64,000 nucleotides of DNA, taken from Actinoplanes xinjiangensis. GTDB lineage: Bacteria > Actinomycetota > Actinomycetes > Mycobacteriales > Micromonosporaceae. The stretch covers positions 46,093-110,092 of the forward strand of contig NZ_QGGR01000032.1 in NCBI RefSeq assembly GCF_003148685.1, read 5' to 3'. A program made the translations under genes and the position numbers. A model generated the notes under the pieces. It made no database searches. It was not told the origin of the DNA and was given only the letters and a program-made list of their open reading frames with translations. Below are positions 8,515 to 17,681 of the stretch, piece after piece. Within the stretch, counting starts at the first letter, position 1, and every line of letters starts with the position of its first letter.

Positions 8515-9903
8515 TTGCGTACCCGTTCCCTTTTCCTGTCCCTGGCCGCGGCCATCGTCGCCGCCGGCCTGGCGCTGTTCGTGGTGAACCCGGCCTCCGC
8601 GGCCGCCACCACCGCCACCTTCGCCAAGACCTCCGACTGGGGGTCGGGCTGGCAGGGCCAGTACACGATCACCAACGGCGGCACGTCCCCGATCACCTCC
8701 TGGAAGGTCGAGTTCGACCTGCCGGCCGGCACCGCAGTCGCCTCCTACTGGGACGCACTGCTCACCACCAGCGGGCAACATTCCACCTTCACCAACCGAT
8801 CCTGGAACGGCACCATCGCACCCGGTGCCACGGTCACCTTCGGCTTCCTGGGTACCGGGTCCGGCGCACCCACCGGATGCAAGCTCAACGGCGCGTCCTG
8901 CACCGGAACGACCGGCCCGTCGCCGTCCTCCCCCACCCCGTCCTCGTCGGTCACCACGCCGGCGCCCGGCGCCACCCCGGTGGCCCGCAACGGTCAGCTC
9001 CGGGTCTGCGGACGGCAGCTGTGCAACCAGGCCGGCAAGCCGATCCAACTGCGCGGCATGAGCACCCACGGTCTCCAGTGGTACGCGAACTGCGTCAACG
9101 ACAACTCCCTGAACGTGCTCGCCCGCGAGTGGGGCGCCGACGTCCTGCGGATCTCGATGTACATCCAGGAGGGCGGCTACGAGACCGACCCGGCCGGCTT
9201 CACCGCCAAGGTCAACGACTACATCCAGAAGGCGTACGACCGCGGCATGTACGCCATCGTCGACTGGCACATGCTCAGCCCCGGCGACCCCAACTTCAAC
9301 CTGGCCCGGGCCAAGACGTTCTTCCAGCAGGTCGCCGCGAAGAACAAGGACAAGACCAACATTCTGTACGAGATCGCGAACGAGCCGAGCGACGTGCACT
9401 GGTCGGCCATCAAGTCCTACGCCGACCAGATCATCCCGGTCATCCGCGCCCAGGACCCGGACGGCGTCGTGCTGGTCGGCACCGAGGACTGGTCGTCACT
9501 GGGCGCCTCCGGCGACGGCCAGGGCGTGTCGCGCATCCTGGCGAACCCGGTGAACGCCACGAACATCATGTACACGTTCCACTTCTACGCCGCCTCGCAC
9601 GACGACTACTACCTCACCACGTTCCGCGACGCGATCAGCAGGCTGCCGATGTTCGTCACCGAGTTCGGCACCCAGGAGGCCACCGGCGACGGCGGCAACA
9701 ACTTCAGCCGGGCCCAGCAGTATCTCGACCTGATGGCCCAGAACAAGGTCAGCTGGGTGAACTGGAACTACTCCGACGACATGCGCTCCGGCGCCGTCTT
9801 CACCGAGGGCACCTGCGCGGCCGGCGCGTACTCCGGCACGGCCCGCCTCAAGCCGGCCGGCGCCTGGATCCGCGACCGCATCCGCACTCCGGACGACTTC
9901 TGA
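8515..9903 (+). CDS. Secreted cellulase: CBM2 plus GH5 endoglucanase
   Basis: A 462-residue secreted beta-1,4-glucanase. It starts at TTG 8515, with GGAGG at 8503-8507. The order is: signal peptide to about residue 30 (ASAA), a family 2 carbohydrate-binding module (TSDWGSGWQGQYTITNGG to about residue 125, with the usual N- and C-terminal aromatic and cysteine features), a Pro/Ser/Thr linker, then a GH5 catalytic domain. Catalytic residues visible are the acid/base Glu290 in ANEPS and the nucleophile Glu383 in VTEFGTQEA; an upstream VDWHM strand supports GH5. It binds and cuts crystalline or amorphous cellulose outside the cell. It is monocistronic, followed by a strong terminator at 9907-9940. 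Confidence 0.95.
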   Translation: MRTRSLFLSLAAAIVAAGLALFVVNPASAAATTATFAKTSDWGSGWQGQYTITNGGTSPITSWKVEFDLPAGTAVASYWDALLTTSGQHSTFTNRSWNGTIAPGATVTFGFLGTGSGAPTGCKLNGASCTGTTGPSPSSPTPSSSVTTPAPGATPVARNGQLRVCGRQLCNQAGKPIQLRGMSTHGLQWYANCVNDNSLNVLAREWGADVLRISMYIQEGGYETDPAGFTAKVNDYIQKAYDRGMYAIVDWHMLSPGDPNFNLARAKTFFQQVAAKNKDKTNILYEIANEPSDVHWSAIKSYADQIIPVIRAQDPDGVVLVGTEDWSSLGASGDGQGVSRILANPVNATNIMYTFHFYAASHDDYYLTTFRDAISRLPMFVTEFGTQEATGDGGNNFSRAQQYLDLMAQNKVSWVNWNYSDDMRSGAVFTEGTCAAGAYSGTARLKPAGAWIRDRIRTPDDF

Positions 9904-9906
9904 CCG

Positions 9907-9940
9907 ACGGCGCGCACCCCTGCCCCGGGGTGCGCGCCGT
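9907..9940 (+). terminator. Terminator of the cellulase gene
   Basis: A perfect 14-base stem (ACGGCGCGCACCCC, arms 9907-9920 and 9927-9940) around a 6-base loop starts 4 bases after the cellulase stop. There is no U-run, as is normal for high-GC actinomycetes. Confidence 0.85.
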
Positions 9941-10117
9941 CACCGCCGACCACGACGGAACACCGAGCCGGCCCAGCACCGCGAACAGTCACCACCCGGC
10001 GAAGCCGTCTCTGACGGCCGGCGTTCCAGGCCAGGACCAGGCCGACACCGATGAAACACGCCTTCCCACCTCTGACGCGGACAACTGTGGACCGCCGACC
10101 GCCTTATACTCCGCACG

Positions 10118-10855
10118 ATGAGTGCCGAGCTGCCTGTCCTCACACAATTCGGCACCCAGTTGAAGGCGCTCGGGTGGATCAGCGACCTGCTGGTCGCCGG
10201 ATCGGCGGCGACTGGCGACTACGTTGCCGGTGTCAGCGACCTCGATCTCGTCGCGGTGACCAACGGTCCAGTCGATGATGATCGCCTGGCCGTGTTGTCG
10301 TCGCTGCACCGGCAGGTGGACCAGTCCATCGGCGCCGGTCTGAAGCTGGGCTGCGCCTACGTCGACGTCGACCAGCGCGAGCCCGTCCAGGTGCCGCACC
10401 CGACGTGGACTCACGGAGTGCTGGTTCACCGCATCGTCTCCGCCGTGACCCGGGCCGAGCTCGTGCGCTACGGATACGCCGTGTTCGGCCGCGCCCCGCA
10501 AGAGCTGTTCCCAGCCATGAACGGCCACGATATCCGTGAGGCTGCCCGCGCCGAGCTGGACGGCTACTGGTCGTGGGCGGTGCGGCGTCCGTGGATCTGG
10601 CTCGACCCGGTCATCGCCGACCTGGGACTGACCTCGATGGCTCGGGGACGTCACGCACTGCGTACCGGGGACCTGCTCACCAAGACCCGAGCGATCGAGC
10701 AGGCCGCCGCGCCGGCATGGTTGATCGACCAGCTCCGGGCCCGCCGCCGTGGAGAGGACATCTCGTCACCTCGCCTACGAACAGCGTGGATCGCCTGGCG
10801 TGACGCTCGCCGAACCACCCGGATCGCCCAGGGCCGCATCTCGCACCTTGAATAA
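10118..10855 (+). CDS. Aminoglycoside-adenylyltransferase-like nucleotidyltransferase
   Basis: A 245-residue cytoplasmic protein with the minimal nucleotidyltransferase motif GSAATGDYVAGVSDLDL (residues 28-44: Gly-Ser, then the metal-binding Asp41 and Asp43). A C-terminal helical region with conserved Trp and Arg residues (WSWAVRRPWIWLDPV) resembles the DUF4111-type domain of ANT(9)/AadA enzymes. The members with known function move AMP to aminoglycosides; many genomic copies have no known resistance role. ATG 10118 is the start. It stands alone between the cellulase and a peptidase gene, so there is no pathway context. Resistance is therefore a possibility only. Confidence 0.8.
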   Translation: MSAELPVLTQFGTQLKALGWISDLLVAGSAATGDYVAGVSDLDLVAVTNGPVDDDRLAVLSSLHRQVDQSIGAGLKLGCAYVDVDQREPVQVPHPTWTHGVLVHRIVSAVTRAELVRYGYAVFGRAPQELFPAMNGHDIREAARAELDGYWSWAVRRPWIWLDPVIADLGLTSMARGRHALRTGDLLTKTRAIEQAAAPAWLIDQLRARRRGEDISSPRLRTAWIAWRDARRTTRIAQGRISHLE

Positions 10856-11081
10856 AGGCCTCGATTGCGGCAGTCGAGGACGTTGGCCTCGACCTTCGGG
10901 CATCCTGCAAAGCCCCGCGACCAGCTGTCGGCCCATCTCCGCGCGCATGGCAATCTCCTGAACGCCCGACTCGGCACGCGACTCGCGCCGTACACATCAG
11001 GCGACGCCGTGTCAGCGTGGCTCTGCCGAGGGCAGAGTGGTGAACGGTGACGGTCGCCCAGGTTCCCCCTACCGTTTGATC

Positions 11082-11954
11082 ATGAGCACTGGCGAGCACA
11101 CCGGGGTCACCGAATTCGTCCATCACCTGGTCCGTTGGCTGCGCCGGCTCATGCCGCCCGGCCAGCGTCTCGACCGGCTGATCGCCGATCTCGAAGCCGC
11201 CTTCGCCGGCCGGCCGGAACTGCTGACCGCAGCCGATTGCCATGCCGTCGAAAGCCTCGCGCAGGTGCACACCCGGCACCTCGAACTGCATTTCGACGCA
11301 GACGCGACAGCGGATCCGGACACCCGGTCGCACGGCTGGCCCCCGGTCGACCCGGAGCAGGTACGGGCCCGGGCGGCCGGGGTCCGCGAGGTGCGGCGCC
11401 TGGCGGACGGAACCTTCGCGTTGACTCTCGACACCCTCGATCCGGTGGAGTTCGCGAGCCCGTACATGGAGGCAGCCTTCGCCCTTGCCCGCGGCGCCCA
11501 GCGACTGGTGCTGGACCTTCGTGGCAACGGGGGCGGCGACCCGGCGACTCTTGCGCTGATCGCCGAACATCTGCTCGGCGACGACGCGCAGGCATTGTCC
11601 GAGGTGATCTATCGGGACCGGCGCCGCCAGTGGTGGACTCGCACCCGCCCGGCCGGCTCAGCGGTGACCCAGGACCTGGCCGTGCTGGTGAGTTCGCAAA
11701 CCTATTCGTCGGCGGAGGCGCTGGCCTACCACCTCCAGGCGCGAGGCCGTGCCGTGATCGTCGGCGAGACCACCCGGGGCGCCGCCGACCATGTCACCCC
11801 GGTGCAGCTGACCGGCCAGGTAGTGGGCCTGCTGCCGGAGGCCACCGTGATCGACGCCGTCACCGGCGCGAATTGGGAGGGCTCAGGAGTGATCCCTGAT
11901 GTCGCGTGCACGGCGGCAGAAGCCTGGGACGTGGCCCTGGCCCGGTCAGTGTGA
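11082..11954 (+). CDS. S41-family (C-terminal processing) peptidase
   Basis: A 290-residue protein with an N-terminal helical cap (to about residue 90), then the S41 core: RLVLDLRGNGGGDPATL (residues 141-157), strand DLAVLVSS, and the active-site motif TYSSAEAL, where Ser209 aligns with the catalytic serine of tail-specific proteases and IRBP-like proteins. The downstream IVGETTRGAADH loop is also typical. There is no signal peptide and no PDZ domain, so it is a short cytoplasmic IRBP-type member. ATG 11082 is chosen because it matches the family N-terminus; the frame extends upstream to 11037 and no clear ribosome site is seen. The substrate is unknown. Confidence 0.85.
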   Translation: MSTGEHTGVTEFVHHLVRWLRRLMPPGQRLDRLIADLEAAFAGRPELLTAADCHAVESLAQVHTRHLELHFDADATADPDTRSHGWPPVDPEQVRARAAGVREVRRLADGTFALTLDTLDPVEFASPYMEAAFALARGAQRLVLDLRGNGGGDPATLALIAEHLLGDDAQALSEVIYRDRRRQWWTRTRPAGSAVTQDLAVLVSSQTYSSAEALAYHLQARGRAVIVGETTRGAADHVTPVQLTGQVVGLLPEATVIDAVTGANWEGSGVIPDVACTAAEAWDVALARSV

Positions 11955-12157
11955 TCGGTCGTCGACGACCGGTCGTTGACCTCGCGTTGACTACCGACAT
12001 CCCAGCCGACAGAACGTGTCGATCAGTGGCATGCGATTTGCCATCGTGCGAGACGCGGCTTCTATCATGTGGTACTCGGGTCGTACAAATTCGGGCCACG
12101 GCTCCCGGCAGCGGCAGCTCAGGACGCTGCTGGAATCGCGAGACTTAAGATCAGAAC

Positions 12158-12508
12158 ATGGCAGTCGTCCATGTATTCATCTCGACCGGCCGGTTCGCAT
12201 CGGAGAAGGAACTGCGGACCTTCGTCGAGCCGACATACACCGCTGAGGGCGATGCGGTGCCGTCGCGATTCATCGAGGAGACCGGCCTCCACGAGTACGA
12301 GCCTTCCACCATCGAGACGGTACGCGCCGGTGAGGCGATGCCCGTCCGGCAGTTGCTGCGCGACGCGTCGTGGGCAGAGCAATGGCTCATCAACCTCGAC
12401 CCGGGGCGATCCGCAGACACCGCCGTCTGCGTCTTCCCACCAAACGTGATCGCCACACCACGCGATTCTTCACTGGAGTACTGCGGCGCCTTCACCTACC
12501 AGCCGTAG
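12158..12508 (+). CDS. Imm22-like (DUF4284) small protein
   Basis: A 116-residue acidic protein: VHVFISTGRFASEKELRTF, an EGDAVPSRFIEETGL segment, and a C-terminal ADTAVCVFPPN plus SSLEYCGAFTY. This order resembles the Imm22/DUF4284 family of presumed immunity proteins against polymorphic toxins, as I remember it. No toxin gene sits beside it, so it would be an orphan immunity gene. ATG 12158 has no strong ribosome site. The alternative is simply a conserved hypothetical of the same fold. Confidence 0.7.
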   Translation: MAVVHVFISTGRFASEKELRTFVEPTYTAEGDAVPSRFIEETGLHEYEPSTIETVRAGEAMPVRQLLRDASWAEQWLINLDPGRSADTAVCVFPPNVIATPRDSSLEYCGAFTYQP

Positions 12509-12640
12509 CCGAATCAGGTCACGGCGCTCCCCCGACGCGCCCGGACGGCGGCAGATCCTGATGGTCGCCAGCGAACTCGGTTGCCGCTCTGCCGATGGGT
12601 GTGACACGGTGCGGATTCCCGACCCGGCTCCGAGGCCCAC

Positions 12641-13123
12641 ATGACGATTTACTTTTACGGTGCCGACGAGGTTCCGTACGGCTGCTTCTCCAACTTCTCC
12701 GGCCACAGCTTCGACCTCGACGGCCACTGGTGGGCGACCTCCGAGCACTATTTCCAAGCCCAGAAGTTCCCCGGTACCCGCCACGCCGACCTCATTCGGC
12801 AGGCGGCGACCCCGTTGCGGGCCGCCGAGCTGGGCCGCGACAGGTCCCGGCCGCTGCGCCGTGACTGGGATCGGGTCAAAGACGACGTGATGCGCCGCGC
12901 CGTGACGGCCAAGTTCACCGGCCACGCCGACATCCGCGCCATCCTGTTGGACACCGGCGACGAGGAGATCGTCGAGGACACCGGCACTGACCACTACTGG
13001 GGACGCGGCCGGAGTGGCACCGGCAAGAACATGCTCGGTCGGATTCTGATGCGCACCCGCACGCAGCTACGCGCCGACCTCACCCAGAGCGCCGGCACCC
13101 AGGGCCATCGCCGGCGGCCATAG
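12641..13123 (+). CDS. NADAR-domain (YbiA-like) N-glycosidase
   Basis: A 160-residue protein with the full NADAR signature: IYFYGADEVPYGCFSNFS at the start, WWATSEHYFQAQKFPGT (about residues 30-46), and the C-terminal HYWGRGRSGTGKNMLGRIL. YbiA-like members cleave the N-glycosidic bond of riboflavin intermediates, and other NADAR proteins remove ADP-ribose from guanine in DNA or act on NAD-derived metabolites, often next to DarT-like toxins. No DarT or macrodomain gene is visible here, so the metabolite-damage-control role is the simpler reading. ATG 12641 is the start; the frame ends in an unconserved basic tail. Confidence 0.88.
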   Translation: MTIYFYGADEVPYGCFSNFSGHSFDLDGHWWATSEHYFQAQKFPGTRHADLIRQAATPLRAAELGRDRSRPLRRDWDRVKDDVMRRAVTAKFTGHADIRAILLDTGDEEIVEDTGTDHYWGRGRSGTGKNMLGRILMRTRTQLRADLTQSAGTQGHRRRP

Positions 13124-13239
13124 CACTGAGCGCAACCATCGAGAAAGCGCTGCCCGCGGCAAATCAGCGCATCGCAGTCGAGCGGAATCTCGCCCGCACC
13201 CTTTCGGCCTCCACCGTCGACAAGTAGATCTCTGTGCCG

Positions 13240-13437
13240 TCAGCCGGAGCGTCGGATCTTCCGCATGAGCATCGCCCAGACCCCGTATCCGGACCCGACA
13301 TCGTTCGTGATCGCGCTGGCTGCCGAGCCCATGAACAGGGCGTTCGCGCAGTCCGGGCAGACCTCCCGCCCGGTAATCGTCTCCTCGAACGGCTCGCGGA
13401 CACTACGACCGCAGTCAGGGCAATCTCGGCCCGACAC
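13240..13437 (-). CDS. Small zinc-ribbon protein
   Basis: A 65-residue protein starting at GTG 13437. Two CxxC knuckles (C6/C9 and C27/C30, CPDCG and CPDCANAL) are spaced as in actinobacterial zinc ribbons, followed by a hydrophobic/basic tail. Such proteins bind one zinc ion; their partners are unknown. The ribosome site is weak, but the cysteine pattern makes a real gene likely. Confidence 0.65.
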   Translation of the reverse strand: MSGRDCPDCGRSVREPFEETITGREVCPDCANALFMGSAASAITNDVGSGYGVWAMLMRKIRRSG

Positions 13438-13622
13438 GATCTGGCATCCGCCTATGGGGACGACAGGGCCGAGGCTGCTCGTGCTGGTCGATCTGGCTCC
13501 TTGCGTGGGTCATGAGCTGAGCAGGACCGACGTGGCGCTGGCGGCAAAAGCAGGATATGCCCTTATTTGCTCTATATCCTAAGAGTGTGAACGCCACTCG
13601 CTACTCACATCGGAGGATGGTC

Positions 13623-14108
13623 GTGCGTCTGCCCCGCCGCGCCGTTGCGCTCACTCTCGCCCTGCTCACCATGACCGCCTCGTCACCCGCGTTCCCCGCC
13701 GCTGCCGTGTCGAAGGTCCAGGAGACCGCAAGTGCCCGCATGGGTCAGCCGTGCCCGTCGATGGCAGGTGAGATTCTGACCCGCCCGGACTATCCGTGGT
13801 ACATCGTCGACAAGGCCGGCTACCTCCGGGGCATCCCGCCCGGTGTGCCCGACCGGATCTTCACGCCTGGCATCCACCCTCGTACTGACGTACCTCTCGA
13901 GACATGTGCGATGGGCCAGGACCTGAGCTCGCACGCTGCCATCATCACGGCGAATGATGCGGTCCGGCCGTGGTACCTGTACACCAACGGCAAGAAGTAC
14001 GGTCTCCGCCCGGGAATTCCGGAGAAGTACCATCTCGATGGAAACAAGCTTCAGACAATGACCGTCGCTATCCTCGATGGGATTCCTGACGGCGGCCTCT
14101 GGGATTGA
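13623..14108 (+). CDS. Secreted protein with two copies of a PWY repeat
   Basis: A 161-residue exported protein. GTG 13623 is preferred over ATG 13617 because GGAGG at 13612-13616 abuts the ATG but is 6 bases from the GTG. The signal peptide runs to about residue 28 (LALLTMTASSPAFPAAA). The mature part has two related modules: PWYIVDKAGYLRGIPPGVPD (about base 13793) and PWYLYTNGKKYGLRPGIPE (about base 13970), each followed by a short charged segment. I do not recognise the family; similar WY/GIP modules occur in cell-surface proteins of actinomycetes. Two cysteines could form a disulfide. Confidence 0.75.
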   Translation: MRLPRRAVALTLALLTMTASSPAFPAAAVSKVQETASARMGQPCPSMAGEILTRPDYPWYIVDKAGYLRGIPPGVPDRIFTPGIHPRTDVPLETCAMGQDLSSHAAIITANDAVRPWYLYTNGKKYGLRPGIPEKYHLDGNKLQTMTVAILDGIPDGGLWD

Positions 14109-14166
14109 TGTCCGGCCGGCGCATTCGTAGCGGAAATCCTTTCTGGTCTGATGATGCGGAAGGCGT

Positions 14167-15045
14167 TCAGGAGACCTGGAAGATGAAGGTGGCGGCGTCG
14201 AAGCGGGTGGCGGCGATATCGGCGCGCCGCATCGTCCAGTACAGGCTGCCGAACCACTCCATGTCGGCGTCATGGTCGGAATCGATCTGCACCAGCGAGG
14301 TCCAGTGCCGAGCCTCCTCCCACAACGCCGGGTCAGAGTTCGGGACGGACGTTCCCAGGCGCGTCCACGCAGACACGAGCTCGACGGGCTCCTGCCAGGC
14401 ATGGGCGTAGCCCCCGACACGGTGTCCGGGGATCCTGCTCCGACGGCTGAGCTCGTCCCAGAATTCGACGCGGCGTGTCGTCTCCGTGAGGAACCTCCGA
14501 TCCTGCTCCGGCAGGTCGGCAACGGCATGTTCCAGTGCCGGATGCCCACGGCGAGGCCCGGTCGCGATCAGGTCCCCGGTGAGTGGCACCTCGGGATAGA
14601 CCGTTGCACCCGGTTCGGTTCGCGTGGTCGTCGCCGTTCCCGCCGGCACGTAGACGACATGTCCCGCCGGTGGCTGATCGTCTGGCTCCGGATCACTGAT
14701 CCGGAACACCTCGTACGGATCCTCGGAGGGATCGCGATAGAACAACAGCAACGTGCCGTCGGCAGGCAACGGCACATCAAGGACGCTGACCGGCACCCGG
14801 CCCAGATCGATGCCTGCGACGAAGCCCAACGGTCGTCCCGCTGGCGAGCGCGGCCACTCCCCTCCGATCGGCATCGCCGGCATGCCGCCCAACTGCCCGA
14901 CGACCGACTCTCCCGTCCCAGCTCGCCGTAGCTCGACCGCAGGCCTCAACAGCCTGATCCACGCCTCTGCCGCCATTCGCGGAAGCGTCGCACGCGCCAC
15001 TTCGATGAGCTCCGCACCGTTCGCGGTCGATTCCCTGATCCCCAC
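14167..15045 (-). CDS. YwqG-like DUF1963 protein
   Basis: A 292-residue cytoplasmic protein of the YwqG/DUF1963 family: SVVGQLGGMPAMPIGGEWPRS, then PLGFVAGIDLGRVP, DGTLLLFYRD, and a C-terminal WTSLVQIDSDHDADMEWF. Members occur beside immunity and toxin genes and in stress loci; no biochemical activity is established. GTG 15045 is the only start after an in-frame stop; an AGGAGG lies 15 bases upstream, a little far. It is convergent with the PWY-repeat gene. Confidence 0.85.
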   Translation of the reverse strand: MGIRESTANGAELIEVARATLPRMAAEAWIRLLRPAVELRRAGTGESVVGQLGGMPAMPIGGEWPRSPAGRPLGFVAGIDLGRVPVSVLDVPLPADGTLLLFYRDPSEDPYEVFRISDPEPDDQPPAGHVVYVPAGTATTTRTEPGATVYPEVPLTGDLIATGPRRGHPALEHAVADLPEQDRRFLTETTRRVEFWDELSRRSRIPGHRVGGYAHAWQEPVELVSAWTRLGTSVPNSDPALWEEARHWTSLVQIDSDHDADMEWFGSLYWTMRRADIAATRFDAATFIFQVS

Positions 15046-15175
15046 CGTGGCATCGTGTCACCTCCTGCGAGCCCGAAGGACACGCCTCGCGGCCTATGAA
15101 GATGCTGCCGAGCGACAGCACTCGGGCTCGGCGGAACGCCGATGCGCGCGCGATCCAAATTACTAACCTCGGATC

Positions 15176-15424
15176 ATGCCGAATCCACCGCAGCCCGCCA
15201 GCCGAAGCAACAACGGCCGTAGTTTCGTCGTGTTCGGGGTGCTGGGGTTGATCGGCGCGGGAATCCTCTTTTATCTCGTACTCATGCTGCCCTGGTGGCT
15301 GGCGGCCAAGGATGAAGAAGAGTGGGATCGAGAGTGCTGCCAGCCCACTCCATCGACAGGTCCTCCCTTGGCGCCGGGAGCGGTGTCGCCCCAGACTCAT
15401 CCGACCGGTCCGTTGCAGAGTTAG
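15176..15424 (+). CDS. Small single-pass membrane protein
   Basis: An 82-residue frame with one clear membrane helix (VVFGVLGLIGAGILFYLVLMLPWWL), then a charged acidic segment and a Pro/Thr-rich tail. It is divergent from the YwqG-like gene. There is no recognised family. The codon pattern is less biased than its neighbours, so it may be a rapidly evolving or foreign gene. Confidence 0.45.
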   Translation: MPNPPQPASRSNNGRSFVVFGVLGLIGAGILFYLVLMLPWWLAAKDEEEWDRECCQPTPSTGPPLAPGAVSPQTHPTGPLQS

Positions 15425-15529
15425 GACATCGAGCACTGTACAGCTCCCAGGCGTCAACCCCGAGGTGAGCAGTCCTTCTTGACTCCGCCCGAGTCACGGC
15501 AGATCAGAGTGCGCAGGATGCCAGATGTA

Positions 15530-15997
15530 TTAGGGCCGGTCGGTACCCTCATCGGTCGTGCCTTCCCGCGGACGAAGTGCGGTCAACAGACTGTCGAGTT
15601 GGCCCCAGGCCCGCGCGCTGGCGATGTGGTCGATGTAGTCCCTTGACTCGATGATGAGGCCGCCGCGGATGCGCATCACAAAGACGCACGGAACCGTAAA
15701 CGCCTCGCCTGTTTCATCGACCTGCCCCTGGTAGGCGAACTCAGCGACGATCACCTCCGGGTCTGCGGTTTCATGGATCGTGATGTCGACCGGTTTGCGG
15801 TTCAGCGTCCGGGCGACGGGAGGCGGCGCGGTGAAGTGCTCGTGGAGTTCGCTGCGGCTGCGTAGCGGCGGCGCAGCTAGTGGGTGGAACGGATGCGTGA
15901 CATGAGCCTGTTCGGCGTACAAGCCGGCCAGGTCCTCGTACGGACCGTCACAGACGCCGTTCACCAGTCGGAGGAAAGTCTCGCGAGGACTGCTCAT
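15530..15997 (-). CDS. SnoaL-like (NTF2-fold) protein
   Basis: A 155-residue protein of the SnoaL-like polyketide-cyclase/NTF2-like fold: ETFLRLVNGVCDGPYEDLAGLYAEQAHVTHPF at the start, the central VIVAEFAYQGQVDETGEAF, and FVMRIRGGLIIESRDYID near the end. Members bind small ligands or act as isomerases; most are uncharacterised. ATG 15997 (MSSPRET) is preferred over the upstream ATG at 16036, which adds a basic unconserved leader. There are no functional neighbours. Confidence 0.82.
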   Translation of the reverse strand: MSSPRETFLRLVNGVCDGPYEDLAGLYAEQAHVTHPFHPLAAPPLRSRSELHEHFTAPPPVARTLNRKPVDITIHETADPEVIVAEFAYQGQVDETGEAFTVPCVFVMRIRGGLIIESRDYIDHIASARAWGQLDSLLTALRPREGTTDEGTDRP

Positions 15998-16270
15998 GAC
16001 GGGCTTCCTTCGAGTCGGTAAGTGTCGTCCGGGCATGCCGAGAAACGCATCCGGAGACGCCCGAGCCCGATCGACGGCACCCTACCTGGCCTGTCCCGTT
16101 TCGACTGTCCCGCAGCTCTCACATCGTCCATACCGAGGCACTCCCGCGGGCATGACGAGGCGCGAGGCCGTCACAGCCGACCGCCGGTCGTATCGGTGGC
16201 GGCACCGGCCCGAGCGTGGACAGCGACAAATGAGCGCGCGCCTCTTGCCTTCTGGATTTCGGCGAGTGCT

Positions 16271-17344
16271 TCATAGGTAGTCGAAGAACCGTCGAAACCA
16301 CGTCGCCTCCATAGGCTCGAATACCCATTCATTCGGGCCGTCATATGGCGCATCCAGGATGTACTCCGGGACGAGCCGGAGCTGCAACTCAGCCGACACC
16401 TGCTCGATGCGGCGGTAATCCTCCTGATGTACCGGCGGTGTTGGGCCGACGTCAGGTGCGGGCCCGAATCGGTACGGCAGGCAAGTCGTCAGGGCACCGA
16501 AATTGCTGAGCATGACCGCCAGCGGAAGGCGGGCCCCACTTTGTTGGTCGTAGGTGCGGGTGACTTCGGCGGGGATCCGGATGACGCCGAAGCGAGCGGC
16601 GTCCTGCTGCGGACCATGTCCTCCGACCAGCGGGCAGCCGAAGGCCTTGCTCAAACCCTTGACCAACTGATCGAAACGATTCTGGGTCGCCGCACGATCG
16701 AAGCTGCTCGGAACTTCCAAGCCGGCGGCCCGGCCCAGTCGGCCCGGCTCGTCCAGGGCGCCTAGTAACGACCACCAATCCTCGGAGTCCGCCGTCGGCT
16801 CGATACCGGCGACATCGCCCATGGCTCGAGGGCCGCCAGTTTGAGACGACAAGTCGGGTGCGGAGGTCGGCCTTCCTCGTGGAACGTACGGGTTGCCGTC
16901 CTGGCGCCGATTGAAGTATTCAGCTGTGGTGCAGGGACTCTCCGGGCAGGCACGGCAGACGCCGGCAGCGAGCAGTTGATCACGCAGTTCCGGTGGCGTG
17001 TTCGGATGGTGAGCGACAAGGTCACGTTTGGCGGTCTGGTGCGGAAGTTGGGCCGCTTCGGCCTCTGCTGCTTCCTGTCGGGCTAGAAGTTCCAGTGCCG
17101 CCGCGGGAGCTCGCAGATGAAAAAGAGCGCTATTTTGGACACTGGGGTCCGAATCGTGCAGCAGGAGTGCGACGGCATCCGGAGGGGTGTTCGGGTTCCG
17201 GGCGGTCCAGAGTCTTACCGCCCGAACGGGGTCGACCGCTAATTCCCGGAGGCGCTGTTCGGTTGTATCGGCGGAGCGGGCTTCGTTCGCTCTGAGGAGT
17301 CCGAGCTTGCGCTCGGTCGCAGACCGAATGTGCTGAGGTTCCAT
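16271..17344 (-). CDS. Protein with leucine-rich-repeat-variant modules, unknown function
   Basis: A 357-residue cytoplasmic protein. The N-terminal 130 residues hold two short alpha-solenoid modules of the variant leucine-rich-repeat type (WTARNPNTPPDAVALLL and VAHHPNTPPELRDQLL), with a cysteine pair between them and the next region (GVCRACPESPC). The C-terminal 180 residues (PYRFGPAPD, QLRLVPEYI, PNEWVFEPMEATWF) are unfamiliar and may be a ligand- or partner-binding domain. Genes of this make-up often sit in immunity-like clusters. ATG 17344 is the start. Confidence 0.72.
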   Translation of the reverse strand: MEPQHIRSATERKLGLLRANEARSADTTEQRLRELAVDPVRAVRLWTARNPNTPPDAVALLLHDSDPSVQNSALFHLRAPAAALELLARQEAAEAEAAQLPHQTAKRDLVAHHPNTPPELRDQLLAAGVCRACPESPCTTAEYFNRRQDGNPYVPRGRPTSAPDLSSQTGGPRAMGDVAGIEPTADSEDWWSLLGALDEPGRLGRAAGLEVPSSFDRAATQNRFDQLVKGLSKAFGCPLVGGHGPQQDAARFGVIRIPAEVTRTYDQQSGARLPLAVMLSNFGALTTCLPYRFGPAPDVGPTPPVHQEDYRRIEQVSAELQLRLVPEYILDAPYDGPNEWVFEPMEATWFRRFFDYL

Positions 17345-17681
17345 CGCGGCAGGGTCTCAAACAGCCAGTCTCCGATGCACCCGTAATTCCCCACGTTGGG
17401 CGTACTCAACGCGGCACGACAAGTCACCGCTGCGCAGCCGTCTACCACCGGGCCTTGACGGCGGCGCGGCTGAGCGGGACAGGGAGCGCGAGTTCGAGGC
17501 GGCTGTGGACGCTGAGTAGAACATGCGGAAGCAGCGTGGGCTGATGGGGAGACGGCGGGGCGGCAGGGTGAGATGCCGAACTCTGCATCGTGATGAAGCG
17601 AGCTGGCAACCCTGTCACCAGCGGACCCCTCGACGGCAGGAGCGGGCGTTCGGCTGGGAGCCGCTTTGAGATCATGAGCTG
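17345..17681. other. Intergenic region, 337 bases, nothing recognised
   Basis: Divergent spacer between the repeat protein gene and the gene at 17682. Both promoters must be here. No RNA gene, repeat or recognisable coding remnant was seen on either strand. Confidence 0.6.

Noticed and set aside
12158..13123. A toxin-antitoxin pair formed by the Imm22-like and NADAR genes (DarTG-like)
   Set aside because: No DarT or macrodomain gene is present, the genes are 132 bases apart, and the NADAR protein fits the YbiA-like metabolite-repair group.
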